A program made the position numbers and the translations under genes. Source: Bacillota bacterium (GTDB taxonomy: Bacteria; Bacillota; Dethiobacteria; DTU022). From it: a DNA stretch of 45,046 bases. Below, piece after piece: positions 35,078 to 43,321 of this stretch. The notes beneath the pieces are model-generated. The model saw only the letters and a list, made by a program, of their open reading frames with translations. It ran no database searches and had not been told where the DNA came from. The stretch spans positions 1 to 45,046 of the forward strand of contig JAWSUE010000016.1 of the NCBI GenBank assembly GCA_033549065.1, given 5' to 3'. Position 1 is the first letter of the stretch, and the number at the start of each line of letters is the position of its first letter.

Positions 35078-35392
35078 ATGGCTGAACAAAGTACACAAAA
35101 ATATGAGTGCCCGATTTGTGGTGAAACTTTTTACCTGCAGGAAAAAGGAGTAAAAAAAGTACTCTGTGGTGAGGAAAATGTATGTAATCCGCCGGATGAG
35201 AAATATAAAGCTCCCGACTGCGAGATCCACTATTTCTGCTCCGATAACTGTGCCAAAACCAAAGAAGATTCGGTTCCTTCATGCGAGCCCACTTCTAATT
35301 GGTCAAGGTTGATGAGTCGAATCGGTAAGGTAAGTTCGGATTGCGGGGTAGCGGGAGCTAAAGTTCATGATCTCTCCAAAAAAACCGGTTAA
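35078..35392 (+). CDS. Small cysteine-rich zinc-ribbon-like protein
   Basis: A 104-aa soluble protein with nine cysteines. The N terminus has YECPICGETF, then LCGEENVC, PDCEIHYFCSDNCAK, and later single cysteines. CPICG and FCSDNC resemble zinc-ribbon or TRASH-like metal sites. ATG 35078 has GGGAGG upstream; GTG 35069 is inside that site. The function is unknown; metal sensing or handling is possible. The strong promoter and its own terminator suggest abundant product. Confidence 0.75.
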   Translation: MAEQSTQKYECPICGETFYLQEKGVKKVLCGEENVCNPPDEKYKAPDCEIHYFCSDNCAKTKEDSVPSCEPTSNWSRLMSRIGKVSSDCGVAGAKVHDLSKKTG

Positions 35393-35447
35393 CCCGCTGA
35401 AGGGAATTTTAATTGAGCAAGTGCCGAAAATGAATGTGCAGTAAAAC

Positions 35448-35480
35448 GGGCCGGGTAGTTTACCGGCCCAAGAGTTTTTT
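35448..35480 (+). terminator. Rho-independent terminator
   Basis: GGGCCGG (35448-35454) pairs perfectly with CCGGCCC (35463-35469) around an eight-base loop, followed by AAGAG and six T's. It ends the Cys-rich gene and lies before the convergent DUF2937 gene. Confidence 0.8.
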
Positions 35481-35513
35481 ATGGATCAAACAGGTTCGAA
35501 ACATATTATTTTC

Positions 35514-36050
35514 TTAATTTACTTTTTTGCCCAGGGCTTTAATCGGCGCATATACTGCTTTCTTCAAAGCGGTATAGATGCCCCAACCGATGAGCAGTCC
35601 GGCCAGCGCATAGGTTAGACCTTCCGCTGTTGTCGGTACTCCGGGGGTAAAATTTTCCCATGTGCCGGCGGCGATAGACCAATCGACTTCTCTAAGGAAA
35701 ATGAGCCAGCGATTATATATTGTTGAATCCTGAAGGGCTGAATAAGCCTGTTCGAGGGAGTTAACCCTTTCTACCAAGCGTTGAATCACTTCACCACTGG
35801 ACCGGAAAATTTCACTCCCTGAACTGAGATGTTCATGTATATATTCTTCAAGGGTAAGGTTAAGCGCGGCAGCAGCTTCGATGTATTCATTAAGAGCCCT
35901 TCTGGCCTCATCAAGATGGCCGCCAAGCCTCTGCATATACTGGCCGAAGAATTGGGGGAACTGGGATAAAGCGACAGCGCCGATTACGGTAGATACCCGG
36001 TCAAGGATACCATCCAGAAACTGTAGTGGCTGTTTATAAGGTTTCAGCAT
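35514..36050 (-). CDS. DUF2937 membrane protein
   Basis: A 178-aa protein of the DUF2937 type. It starts with a hydrophobic segment (ILDRVSTVIGAVALSQFPQFFGQYMQRLGGHLDEA is the family signature; residues 14-50), has a helical middle part, and ends with a second membrane helix near 145-162 and a basic tail. Its ATG lies 17 bases inside the end of the c-di-GMP gene at 36034, with GAGGAG nine bases before it, so translation is coupled. Function unknown; partnership with the c-di-GMP protein is inferred from that overlap. Confidence 0.8.
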   Translation of the reverse strand: MLKPYKQPLQFLDGILDRVSTVIGAVALSQFPQFFGQYMQRLGGHLDEARRALNEYIEAAAALNLTLEEYIHEHLSSGSEIFRSSGEVIQRLVERVNSLEQAYSALQDSTIYNRWLIFLREVDWSIAAGTWENFTPGVPTTAEGLTYALAGLLIGWGIYTALKKAVYAPIKALGKKVN

Positions 36051-38610
36051 TTAAGTTCACTCCTCTTTGAATGTATAGGTATACATCCACCAGATCCGGG
36101 TCGAACTGATAGCCTGAACAGCGTAAGAATTCCTTATTTACTTCATCCGGGCTGAGCGGATCTTTATAAGGTCTACCGTAACTCATAACCTCGTGAGCAT
36201 CGGCAATAGCGGTAATCCTCGCCAGCAGAGGGATCTTACGACCTTTTAAGCCCCTTGGATATCCGCTTCCATCCCAATTTTCGTGATGAGCCAATATATC
36301 TTCTGCAACATGGGCAAATTCCTCGGTTGCCCGGGTAATCCTAAACCCGATTTCAGGGTGTCTTTTAATCAGGTTCCATTCGTCTTCTGTAAGGGGTTCG
36401 CTTTTAACCAGTATATCTTCCGGTATATTGATTTTGCCTATGTCGTGTAGGGTTATCAGCAGATCCAGGCGTGTTAATTCATCATCCGTCAGGTTGATTC
36501 GAGAACCGATTAACTGGGCGATTTTCTGCATACGCCTCGTATGTGCTTCCGTTTCAAAACTCTTGGCTTCAAGTGTTTTAAGTAGAGCTTTAAGCACCGA
36601 ACTTTTTGCGCTGCGGCTTTCGGTAAGTTTCTGTTTATACATTACATTTTCCGCTTCCCGCAGAACTGCAATTAAATCTGTATCCTGGTTGAATTTACTT
36701 GACACCCCTAATGCCATCGAAATTGGTACATCTTCAATAACTGTATTACTACAATTGCTTTTTATCCGTCTGCATAAGGCCATGGCTTCTTCCATGGTTG
36801 TCTGTGGGAGCAGAATTACAAATTCATCGCCTCCGAAACGGGCAATAATATCCTCTTCCCGGCAGGTATGCTTTATAAGATCGGCGGAACACTTTAGCAT
36901 TTTATCCCCGATCGAATGTCCATAGGTGTCATTAACCAGTTTGAGGCCATTCAAGTCAGCCATGATGATGCTTACGGGCAGTTTTCTGGTTGGATTAAGC
37001 CTTTTAAGTTCCTCGTCCAGAAATGTCCGGTTATACAAGCCGGTTAAACTGTCGTGGAAACTCGCATAATGGATCTTTTCCTCGGCCAGCTTTCGTTCGG
37101 TAATATCTGAATGAATGCCGAACATAAGCAGTGGTTTGCCTTCAGGAGTACGGGTAATAATCCTACCCCGGTCGTGAACCCAGATCCAGCGGCCGTCTTT
37201 ATGTTTCATTCGGCATTCGCACTCGTAATGAGGAATTTCTCCGGCCAGGTGGCGGGCTATCAAATCATCCGATTTTTTCAGATCGTCGGGATGGACAAGG
37301 GCTTCCCAGGTTTTAACGCTCATCGGTTCCAGCTCTTCTTTTCTATAACCAAGCATTTCAGCCCAGTTTTTGTTATAAAGCGTTTTTCCGCTTTGTAGAT
37401 CCCATTCCCAGGTGCCCAGGTTAGCACCTTCGATTATACTTTCCAAGCGCCAGCGCTCTCTCTGTAACGCTTCTTCGGCCTCTTTATGTTCTGTAATGTC
37501 CACCAGGAAACCGCGCATACGAACCGGTTTTCCATCAACTGTTTCAACTTTTACATCATCCTGCAGCCAGGCGGTGCTTCCATCTTTTCTCAAAAAACGG
37601 TATTCAAAAATGTGATCTTCGCCGCGTTCCGTGCACTCTGCACAATACTTGGTTGCCCAGCCCCGGTCTTCGGGATGAATATTGTTAACCCAGAACTGCA
37701 TATCTTTCCAATCCTCGGGTTTGTAGCCGAGGATATCAAATACCTGGGGAGATACATAAGTCCACCGATCACTGGCGATATCATATTCCCAGAGGATAGC
37801 ACCAACTGATTCAGCCAGGACCCTGTATTTCTCCTCACTGAACTTCAAGGCTTCTACTATTTTATTTCGTTCGGATATATCCACGTAGATCGCAAAGGCT
37901 CCGGCCAGTTTTCCTTCAACACAGATGGGCAGACCTTTGATCAGAACCTCGATCGGTTCACCATTCCTGTTATACCTGATCCCTTCCTCTTCAACATAGT
38001 CACCGTTGATTACCCTGGCTGTAAATGAAGCATTTGCCGAACCGGGCTTGCCCATATTCATTACCTGGTCAATTGTTTTCCCCTTGATTTCCTCAAACTT
38101 GTAACCGAACATAGTGGTAAACATCCGGTTTATATCGATAATTGAATAATCCTGGTCTAACCTGGCCATTGCATCGGGAGCGCTTTTAAATAGTGCCTCA
38201 AGAGATTTGTTCTGGTAATCGAGATCTGCCTCTGATTGTCTGCGCGCAGAGATATCCTGAAAGATTGCAGCGAAGTAGCCGGGATTGTCGCTGAGGGCAG
38301 TAATTTCCAGCCATAAGCCGTTATGAGAAAAGTAGTTTTCAGTCCGGATTTTCTTACCGTTCGTAAGATCGTCGGTAAAAGTGCTGACCCGGCAAATATC
38401 TTGTTCTCCAGTGATCCTGGATAACTCAGAAGCTTTTTTGCCTATCACCTGTTCTTCAGCCAGGCCAGTTATATTCTCAAAGGCTTTATTTATTTCTAAA
38501 ATGCGGTAATCAACCGGATTGCCATCTTTGTCAGTGATAAACTGGCAGAAAGCATAGCCGGCGTCCAGGCAGTTGATCAGTTTGCTGAATCTCTCCTGGT
38601 CAGTTTTCAT
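36034..38610 (-). CDS. PAS(x4)-GGDEF-HD-GYP c-di-GMP protein
   Basis: An 858-aa soluble protein with four PAS domains (about 1-125, 128-245, 250-380, 380-510), GGDEF (about 510-670) and HD-GYP (about 675-845). GGDEF is at 593-597 with an REED inhibitory site five residues before it. LHDIGKIN and GSGYPRGL are intact. The first PAS, the PAS beginning with YRVLAESVGAILWEYDIA, and the enzyme part match the protein at 32609 closely, so these are duplicated genes with different numbers of PAS domains. GGAGG precedes the ATG. Overlap with DUF2937 suggests membrane output. Confidence 0.93.
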   Translation of the reverse strand: MKTDQERFSKLINCLDAGYAFCQFITDKDGNPVDYRILEINKAFENITGLAEEQVIGKKASELSRITGEQDICRVSTFTDDLTNGKKIRTENYFSHNGLWLEITALSDNPGYFAAIFQDISARRQSEADLDYQNKSLEALFKSAPDAMARLDQDYSIIDINRMFTTMFGYKFEEIKGKTIDQVMNMGKPGSANASFTARVINGDYVEEEGIRYNRNGEPIEVLIKGLPICVEGKLAGAFAIYVDISERNKIVEALKFSEEKYRVLAESVGAILWEYDIASDRWTYVSPQVFDILGYKPEDWKDMQFWVNNIHPEDRGWATKYCAECTERGEDHIFEYRFLRKDGSTAWLQDDVKVETVDGKPVRMRGFLVDITEHKEAEEALQRERWRLESIIEGANLGTWEWDLQSGKTLYNKNWAEMLGYRKEELEPMSVKTWEALVHPDDLKKSDDLIARHLAGEIPHYECECRMKHKDGRWIWVHDRGRIITRTPEGKPLLMFGIHSDITERKLAEEKIHYASFHDSLTGLYNRTFLDEELKRLNPTRKLPVSIIMADLNGLKLVNDTYGHSIGDKMLKCSADLIKHTCREEDIIARFGGDEFVILLPQTTMEEAMALCRRIKSNCSNTVIEDVPISMALGVSSKFNQDTDLIAVLREAENVMYKQKLTESRSAKSSVLKALLKTLEAKSFETEAHTRRMQKIAQLIGSRINLTDDELTRLDLLITLHDIGKINIPEDILVKSEPLTEDEWNLIKRHPEIGFRITRATEEFAHVAEDILAHHENWDGSGYPRGLKGRKIPLLARITAIADAHEVMSYGRPYKDPLSPDEVNKEFLRCSGYQFDPDLVDVYLYIQRGVNLNAETL

Positions 38611-38746
38611 GATTACCTCCGGTATATAAATATTCTAGCTTCGCTAATTATTTCAGATTTCCTGCCCTACACATCTTTGACAGGTAGCAGGATTAAAACA
38701 GCTTCAAATAGAAGAAAATACTGGTTTACTCAAGGAGGAAGAAGTA

Positions 38747-39479
38747 TTGCTTGAATCGAGCCGGTACGGTGAAGTTATACAGTTAATAATGGGACGGGAA
38801 ATGAGCGGGCAGGTATTATACCGGGTTGCTGCCTATCTCGTTGATGGCCTGATGATTGACACCGGCTGCAGCCATACTGCTGAAGAGCTGCTTGATTTTG
38901 CCCGGAGGGAAAAGATAGAAAGAGTATATTTAACCCATTACCACGAAGATCACATCGGAGCCTGTGCTTTACTGCAAAAAGAGTTAGAGATTGATATTTA
39001 TGCCAACCCTATTACAATATCACTAATCCACACACCGCATCAGCTTTACCCTTACCAGGAACTGGTCTGGGGATATCCCGAGGCAGCGGATGTTGAACCG
39101 ATCAAGGAAAGAAAAATTATTACCAAAAATTACCGGTTCGAAGTCATGGATACACCCGGTCACAGCAAAGATCATACAGCACTGATCGAACCGGAATTGG
39201 GCTGGTGTTTTACCGGAGATCTCTTCGTATCAGAGAAGCTAAAGGTCCTGAGGCCGGAGGAAGATATTGAACCGGGATTTCATTCTTTTTACATCTATCG
39301 GCAGGGTAATCCCTGAAGGACGGCAGTCATTAAAGAACTTTTTGGATTACCTTTATGCTACCGGCGAAAAGGCTAGACAGTTAAGCGTTATCGACGGAAT
39401 GGAAGTTGAAGAGATAGTCGGGCAGATATTTGGTGGGGAAAGTAATATGGCAGAACTTACCGCCAAACTCCATGGATGA
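38747..39479 (+). pseudogene. Metallo-beta-lactamase-fold hydrolase, frameshifted
   Basis: The first frame (38747-39316) is a good MBL-fold protein: HYHEDHIG (the HxHxDH metal site), TPGHSKDH and FTGDLF. After RPEEDIE at about 39270 it runs into PGFHSFYIYRQGNP and stops. A second frame, from about 39267 to 39479, encodes RVIPEGRQSLKNFLDYLYATGEKARQ, which reads as the normal C-terminal end. The spacer expected between them, including the last metal-ligand His (here FTSIG instead of the usual C-x-H-G), is missing or altered. I read this as an out-of-frame deletion of some tens of bases. AAGGAGG precedes TTG 38747. A sequencing error alone would not restore the missing part. Confidence 0.65.
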
Positions 39480-39500
39480 TTTAACGGATAATTGCCAGGC

Positions 39501-40394
39501 TTACCTGTAAAATGATTTATTTACATCACTACTGCTGAAAGTTCCGTCGTCATGATGCTTTTTAATAAATATACCGTTGTCGATCTCCTTGAAAGCCAGG
39601 GCCAGTTCCTCATGGGTATTCATCACTATCGGCCCACCCCAGGCGATCGGCTCATTCAGCGGTTTACCGGAAAATAGCAGGAACTGAATGCCTTTACTGC
39701 CTGCGTTCAACCGCAGTTCATCACCTTCACCGAAGAGAATGGCCTTTTTGGAAGAAAGGGTTCGGTTGTTTTCCGCTTCCAGGGTTGCCGAACCTTTTAT
39801 GATATAAATAAACAAGGTATTATCGGGATCTGTTTTATAGGAAAAGCTGCCCAAAGCATTGACCCTGACATCCAGGAAAGTCGGTTGGACCGTGATCTCT
39901 TCCATCGGGCCTATTGTACCGTTAAAATCTCCGGCAATGATATTTACAGTATATTCATCTTTTTCAACCGCAGGAATATCAGCTCTGGTAAAGTCCCTGT
40001 ACTTGGGTTGAATCATCTTGTCGTTTGCCGGGAGGTTGACCCAGAGCTGGACACCGAGCATTTTTGGCGCTGCTTGCGGCATTTCCTGGTGAATAATACC
40101 GCTGCCGGCAGTCATCCACTGGCAGTCGCCGTCGCGGATTACCCCTGAATTGCCCAGGCTGTCACCATGCTGAACTTCGCCTTCGAGGAGGTAGGTAACT
40201 GTTTCGATTCCCCGGTGCGGGTGCCATGGAAATCCCTTGATATATTTGTCCGGATTGTCGTGGTCGAATGCATCGAGCATCAGAAAGGGGTCAAAATCCT
40301 TAACTGTCGACTTGCCGATTACCCTGATCAACTCCACTCCGGCTCCGTCAATCTTGTTTTCGCCTTCGACAATTCGTTTAACCTTCCGGATCAT
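39501..40394 (-). CDS. Pirin-family protein
   Basis: A 297-aa bicupin protein of the pirin (YhhW/YhaK) family. The N-terminal cupin holds metal ligands His58 and His60 in PWHPHRGIETVTYLLEGE and the later GSGIIHQEMPQ. The C-terminal half has PLNEPIAWGGPIVMNT, a pirin hallmark. Bacterial pirins have been reported as quercetin dioxygenases or redox-linked regulators; the role here is unknown. AAGGAAGTGAT precedes the ATG. It is divergent from the small membrane gene at 40538. Confidence 0.93.
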   Translation of the reverse strand: MIRKVKRIVEGENKIDGAGVELIRVIGKSTVKDFDPFLMLDAFDHDNPDKYIKGFPWHPHRGIETVTYLLEGEVQHGDSLGNSGVIRDGDCQWMTAGSGIIHQEMPQAAPKMLGVQLWVNLPANDKMIQPKYRDFTRADIPAVEKDEYTVNIIAGDFNGTIGPMEEITVQPTFLDVRVNALGSFSYKTDPDNTLFIYIIKGSATLEAENNRTLSSKKAILFGEGDELRLNAGSKGIQFLLFSGKPLNEPIAWGGPIVMNTHEELALAFKEIDNGIFIKKHHDDGTFSSSDVNKSFYR

Positions 40395-40426
40395 TAGATC
40401 ACTTCCTTAGTTAGATCTTTGATTCT

Positions 40427-40435
40427 ATTATAACA
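40427..40435 (-). promoter_or_regulatory. Extended -10 promoter of the pirin gene
   Basis: On the minus strand TG-T-TATAAT, with TATAAT at 40432-40427, lies 33 bases before the pirin ATG. The -35 region is T-rich and non-consensus. Confidence 0.5.
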
Positions 40436-40488
40436 GCTTAGAATTAATGGAAAAAGACCAGATTCACTCAAATAGAGGAGATATCATG

Positions 40489-40494
40489 TATAAT
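40489..40494 (+). promoter_or_regulatory. -10 box before the small membrane gene
   Basis: A perfect TATAAT 43 bases before ATG 40538. The nearest -35 candidate (TTCACT) is at 20-base spacing, so support is limited. Confidence 0.35.
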
Positions 40495-40537
40495 ATACGG
40501 TAAGTGCTTAATGAAATAGATAAATGAGGTAGATCGT

Positions 40538-40792
40538 ATGGGTGCACTAATTGTTATAGTGGTAATTATTATAGCCCTGGTCTTCTACATAGCCCTGAAA
40601 CCGGGGCGGGGAGGAGCAGGCCGGCAGCGTGCGTTGCGGCAGAAATTATACCAGCTGCTAAATCTGCCGAAAGCGGAAGCCGATGAGATGATCGAACGCC
40701 AAATCAAAAACCTGCAGGAGCGTTTTCCGGGTAAGACGGAAGAGTGGTACCTGGAAAAAATAATATATGATCTGGAACGGGATCGATCATGA
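40538..40792 (+). CDS. Small membrane-anchored protein
   Basis: An 84-aa protein with an N-terminal membrane helix (residues 3-21, [18 protein letters not shown]) and a basic, helical soluble part ending in [18 protein letters not shown]. It resembles no family I can name. TGAGGTAGAT precedes the ATG. It stands 28 bases before asnS and probably shares its transcript. Confidence 0.7.
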   Translation: MGALIVIVVIIIALVFYIALKPGRGGAGRQRALRQKLYQLLNLPKAEADEMIERQIKNLQERFPGKTEEWYLEKIIYDLERDRS

Positions 40793-40820
40793 GATATATT
40801 ATATTACAAGGGGGATATCA

Positions 40821-42215
40821 ATGCATAAGGTAACGGTGAGGGAACTATACCAGAACCCCGAGACCTTCAATGATCGGGAAGTAAATGTAAACGGGTGGAT
40901 AAGGAATAACCGCGATCAGAAATCCTTCGGATTCATCGCTCTAAATGATGGGACTCATTTCAATGCAGTCCAGGTAGTCTACGAAAAGGATTTGCTGGTC
41001 AATTATGATGAAGTAGCCAGACTCGGGGTTGGCTCTGCAATCAGCATAACCGGAAAACTTGTCCTTACTCCCGAAGCCCGGCAGCCCTTCGAAATAAAAG
41101 CAGCCGAAATTGTTCTTGAAGGTGATTCGCCGGCCGATTATCCGATCCAGCCGAAAAGACATACCCGGGAATTCTTAAGAGAAATAGCCCACCTGCGCCC
41201 CCGGACGAATCTCTTCACCGCTGTTTTCAGGGTTCGCTCGCTCCTTTCCTTTGCAGTACACAAGTTTTTCCAGGATAGGGGCTTTATTTACCTTCATGCC
41301 CCGATCATAACTGCCAATGATGCCGAAGGAGCCGGAGAACTATTCAGGGTAACCACCCTGGATCTGAATAATCCCCCGAAAGCTGATAATGGCTGTATCA
41401 ATAGCAGCGCCGATTTTTTCGGTCGCAAAACAAACCTTACTGTCAGCGGACAGTTGGAAGCGGAAGCATTTGCCCTCGCTTTTAAAGACGTCTATACTTT
41501 CGGCCCCACCTTCCGGGCAGAAAATTCCAATACTGCCCGGCATGCCGCTGAATTCTGGATGATCGAGCCCGAAATTGCTTTTGCCGACCTGACCGATAAT
41601 ATGAATCTTGCAGAAGATATGGTTCGCTACCTGATCAGTTACGTGCTGGATGAAGCCAAAACAGAGATGGAATTTTTCAACCAGTTTGTAGACAAAGGTC
41701 TCCGCCAAAGGCTGGAAGACATTGTTGAAGCAGAATTTGTGCGTATTACCTATAGCGAGGCAGTTGACCTCCTGAAGCAGGCAAAGGAGAAATTTGAATA
41801 CCCCGTTGAATGGGGCAGAGACCTGCAGACCGAGCATGAAAGGTACCTGACCGAAAAAGTTTTTAAAAAACCGGTATTCGTAATCAATTACCCCAGGGAA
41901 ATCAAAGCCTTCTACATGCGCCTGAATGACGACGCCAGAACTGTGGCTGCCATGGATCTGCTTGTACCCGGAGTGGGCGAAATAATCGGAGGCAGCCAGC
42001 GTGAAGAAAGGGCAGATGTCCTTGAAAAGAGAATGGCCGAGTTCAATATTGATCCGGAGGATCTCTGGTGGTACATGGAACTGCGTAAATACGGAGGGGT
42101 AAAACACGCCGGATTTGGCCTCGGTTTTGAGCGGGCCATTATGTACCTGACCGGAGTAAGCAATATACGGGACGTTATCCCCTTTCCGCGAACCGTCAAT
42201 TCCTGCGAGTTTTAA
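40821..42215 (+). CDS. asnS: Asparaginyl-tRNA synthetase
   Basis: A 464-aa class IIb aminoacyl-tRNA synthetase charging tRNA-Asn. The N-terminal OB fold ([22 protein letters not shown]) is followed by the catalytic core with motif 2 [21 protein letters not shown] and motif 3 [23 protein letters not shown] is the AsnS form that separates it from AspS. ATG 40821 follows AAGGGGG; the frame is open 18 codons upstream but overlaps the previous gene with no binding site. I saw no T-box leader. Confidence 0.96.
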   Translation: MHKVTVRELYQNPETFNDREVNVNGWIRNNRDQKSFGFIALNDGTHFNAVQVVYEKDLLVNYDEVARLGVGSAISITGKLVLTPEARQPFEIKAAEIVLEGDSPADYPIQPKRHTREFLREIAHLRPRTNLFTAVFRVRSLLSFAVHKFFQDRGFIYLHAPIITANDAEGAGELFRVTTLDLNNPPKADNGCINSSADFFGRKTNLTVSGQLEAEAFALAFKDVYTFGPTFRAENSNTARHAAEFWMIEPEIAFADLTDNMNLAEDMVRYLISYVLDEAKTEMEFFNQFVDKGLRQRLEDIVEAEFVRITYSEAVDLLKQAKEKFEYPVEWGRDLQTEHERYLTEKVFKKPVFVINYPREIKAFYMRLNDDARTVAAMDLLVPGVGEIIGGSQREERADVLEKRMAEFNIDPEDLWWYMELRKYGGVKHAGFGLGFERAIMYLTGVSNIRDVIPFPRTVNSCEF

Positions 42216-42217
42216 AG

Positions 42218-43213
42218 ATGAACTCCAGGCAGAGGGTCAGTGCTGTTCTTAACCGGGAAAATCCGGACCGTATCCCCCGTTTCGAGGTCTGGGTCGATGC
42301 CCTTTATGAAGAACTGGGTGTGGCAGATCCGCTAAGCGCACACCCTGAGCTTGGCCAGGATAACCTGCTTATTCCCTCACAACCCCCTGACGGGAGTAAC
42401 GCCTGGAAGGATGGGCTTGATGAATTCGGGCGCGTCTGGAAGAAGGGTATGTATTTCAGCGGGATGGTCAGGAGTTATAGCGATTTAAAACGCTTCAGCC
42501 CACCTCCCGGCTATGCTCTCCGGTTTTTCAATGAAGGCAAATCCACCAGCCTGCTATCGAAATTTCCCGATCATTTTCCCTTCTTTGGAACACACATCGG
42601 CCCTTTTATGAATACCTACATGGCAATGGGTATGAGCACCATGTTCCGCTTCCTGGGGAAGGATAAAGCTTTGGTTAAAGCTGTGATGGAAAACAGGACT
42701 GAATGGTGCCTTGCTGTTTTTAAGCGGGCTGTTGAACTGGGGGCGGAACTGATTGTCCTTGGTGACGATGCTGCTCACAGCGGCGGGCCGATGATTTCTC
42801 CTGCTCTCTGGGAGGAACTTGTCCTGCCTTTTCATCAGGCGATAGTTGAAGGGCTTTCTGTGCCGGTTATCTGGCATAGCGACGGGCAGATGGAAAAGCT
42901 TCTTCCCTATGCAGTAAAAGCAGGCTTTATCGGAGTTCACGGGTTGGAACCACCGGCCGGTAACCGCCTGGATATATTAAAGGCCGAATTTGGCGACCGG
43001 TTAATATTAGTTGGCAACCTGGATGTAAATATTCTTTGTGAAAATGATCTTGAAGCAGTCGGGGCTGAGGTCAGGCGCTGCATTGAACAGGGAGGAAGGA
43101 GCGGATATATGCTCTCTACATCCAACAGCATCTTCCCGGGTATGAATCCTGCGGCTGTCCGCTGCTACCTGGAATATGAACTAACTAAATGGAAAAATAA
43201 TCGCTCACAGTGA
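42218..43213 (+). CDS. UROD-family protein with H-x-D metal site
   Basis: A 331-aa member of the uroporphyrinogen decarboxylase superfamily, opening MNSRQRVSAVLNRENPDRIPRFE. The usual His-x-Cys zinc site is replaced by His220-Ser-Asp222 (IWHSDGQM). The pocket block LGDDAAHSGGPMISPALW and the C-terminal GGRSGYMLSTSNSIFPGM are typical of the methyltransferase-like subgroup. The loss of Cys may mean a different metal or reaction. It starts two bases after asnS with a poor binding site, so it is probably translated by coupling. No corrinoid protein is adjacent. Confidence 0.82.
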   Translation: MNSRQRVSAVLNRENPDRIPRFEVWVDALYEELGVADPLSAHPELGQDNLLIPSQPPDGSNAWKDGLDEFGRVWKKGMYFSGMVRSYSDLKRFSPPPGYALRFFNEGKSTSLLSKFPDHFPFFGTHIGPFMNTYMAMGMSTMFRFLGKDKALVKAVMENRTEWCLAVFKRAVELGAELIVLGDDAAHSGGPMISPALWEELVLPFHQAIVEGLSVPVIWHSDGQMEKLLPYAVKAGFIGVHGLEPPAGNRLDILKAEFGDRLILVGNLDVNILCENDLEAVGAEVRRCIEQGGRSGYMLSTSNSIFPGMNPAAVRCYLEYELTKWKNNRSQ

Positions 43214-43274
43214 AAGCAGTTCAACCTGCATATCTGCACTTTCATTGATAACCTTAAAATGTTTGTCCAAAGTC

Positions 43275-43283
43275 TGCTATAAT
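43275..43283 (+). promoter_or_regulatory. Extended -10 promoter of the carboxyltransferase gene
   Basis: TG-C-TATAAT, with TATAAT at 43278-43283, lies 39 bases before ATG 43322. The -35 region is not consensus. Confidence 0.5.
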
Positions 43284-43321
43284 GAGATTTATTTCGGTTT
43301 ACACCCTGGGGGAGGCACAAC

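Noticed and set aside
38677-38705. Promoter before the metallo-beta-lactamase gene
   Set aside because: TTGACA is present at 38677, but no acceptable -10 lies at 16-18 bases.
40395-40820. T-box leader for asnS
   Set aside because: No T-box sequence or terminator/antiterminator pair is visible, and the spacers are too short or filled by a gene.
41340-42107. 255-aa minus-strand frame inside asnS
   Set aside because: It is a shadow of a strongly conserved gene on the other strand; its translation shows no domain and no suitable binding site.
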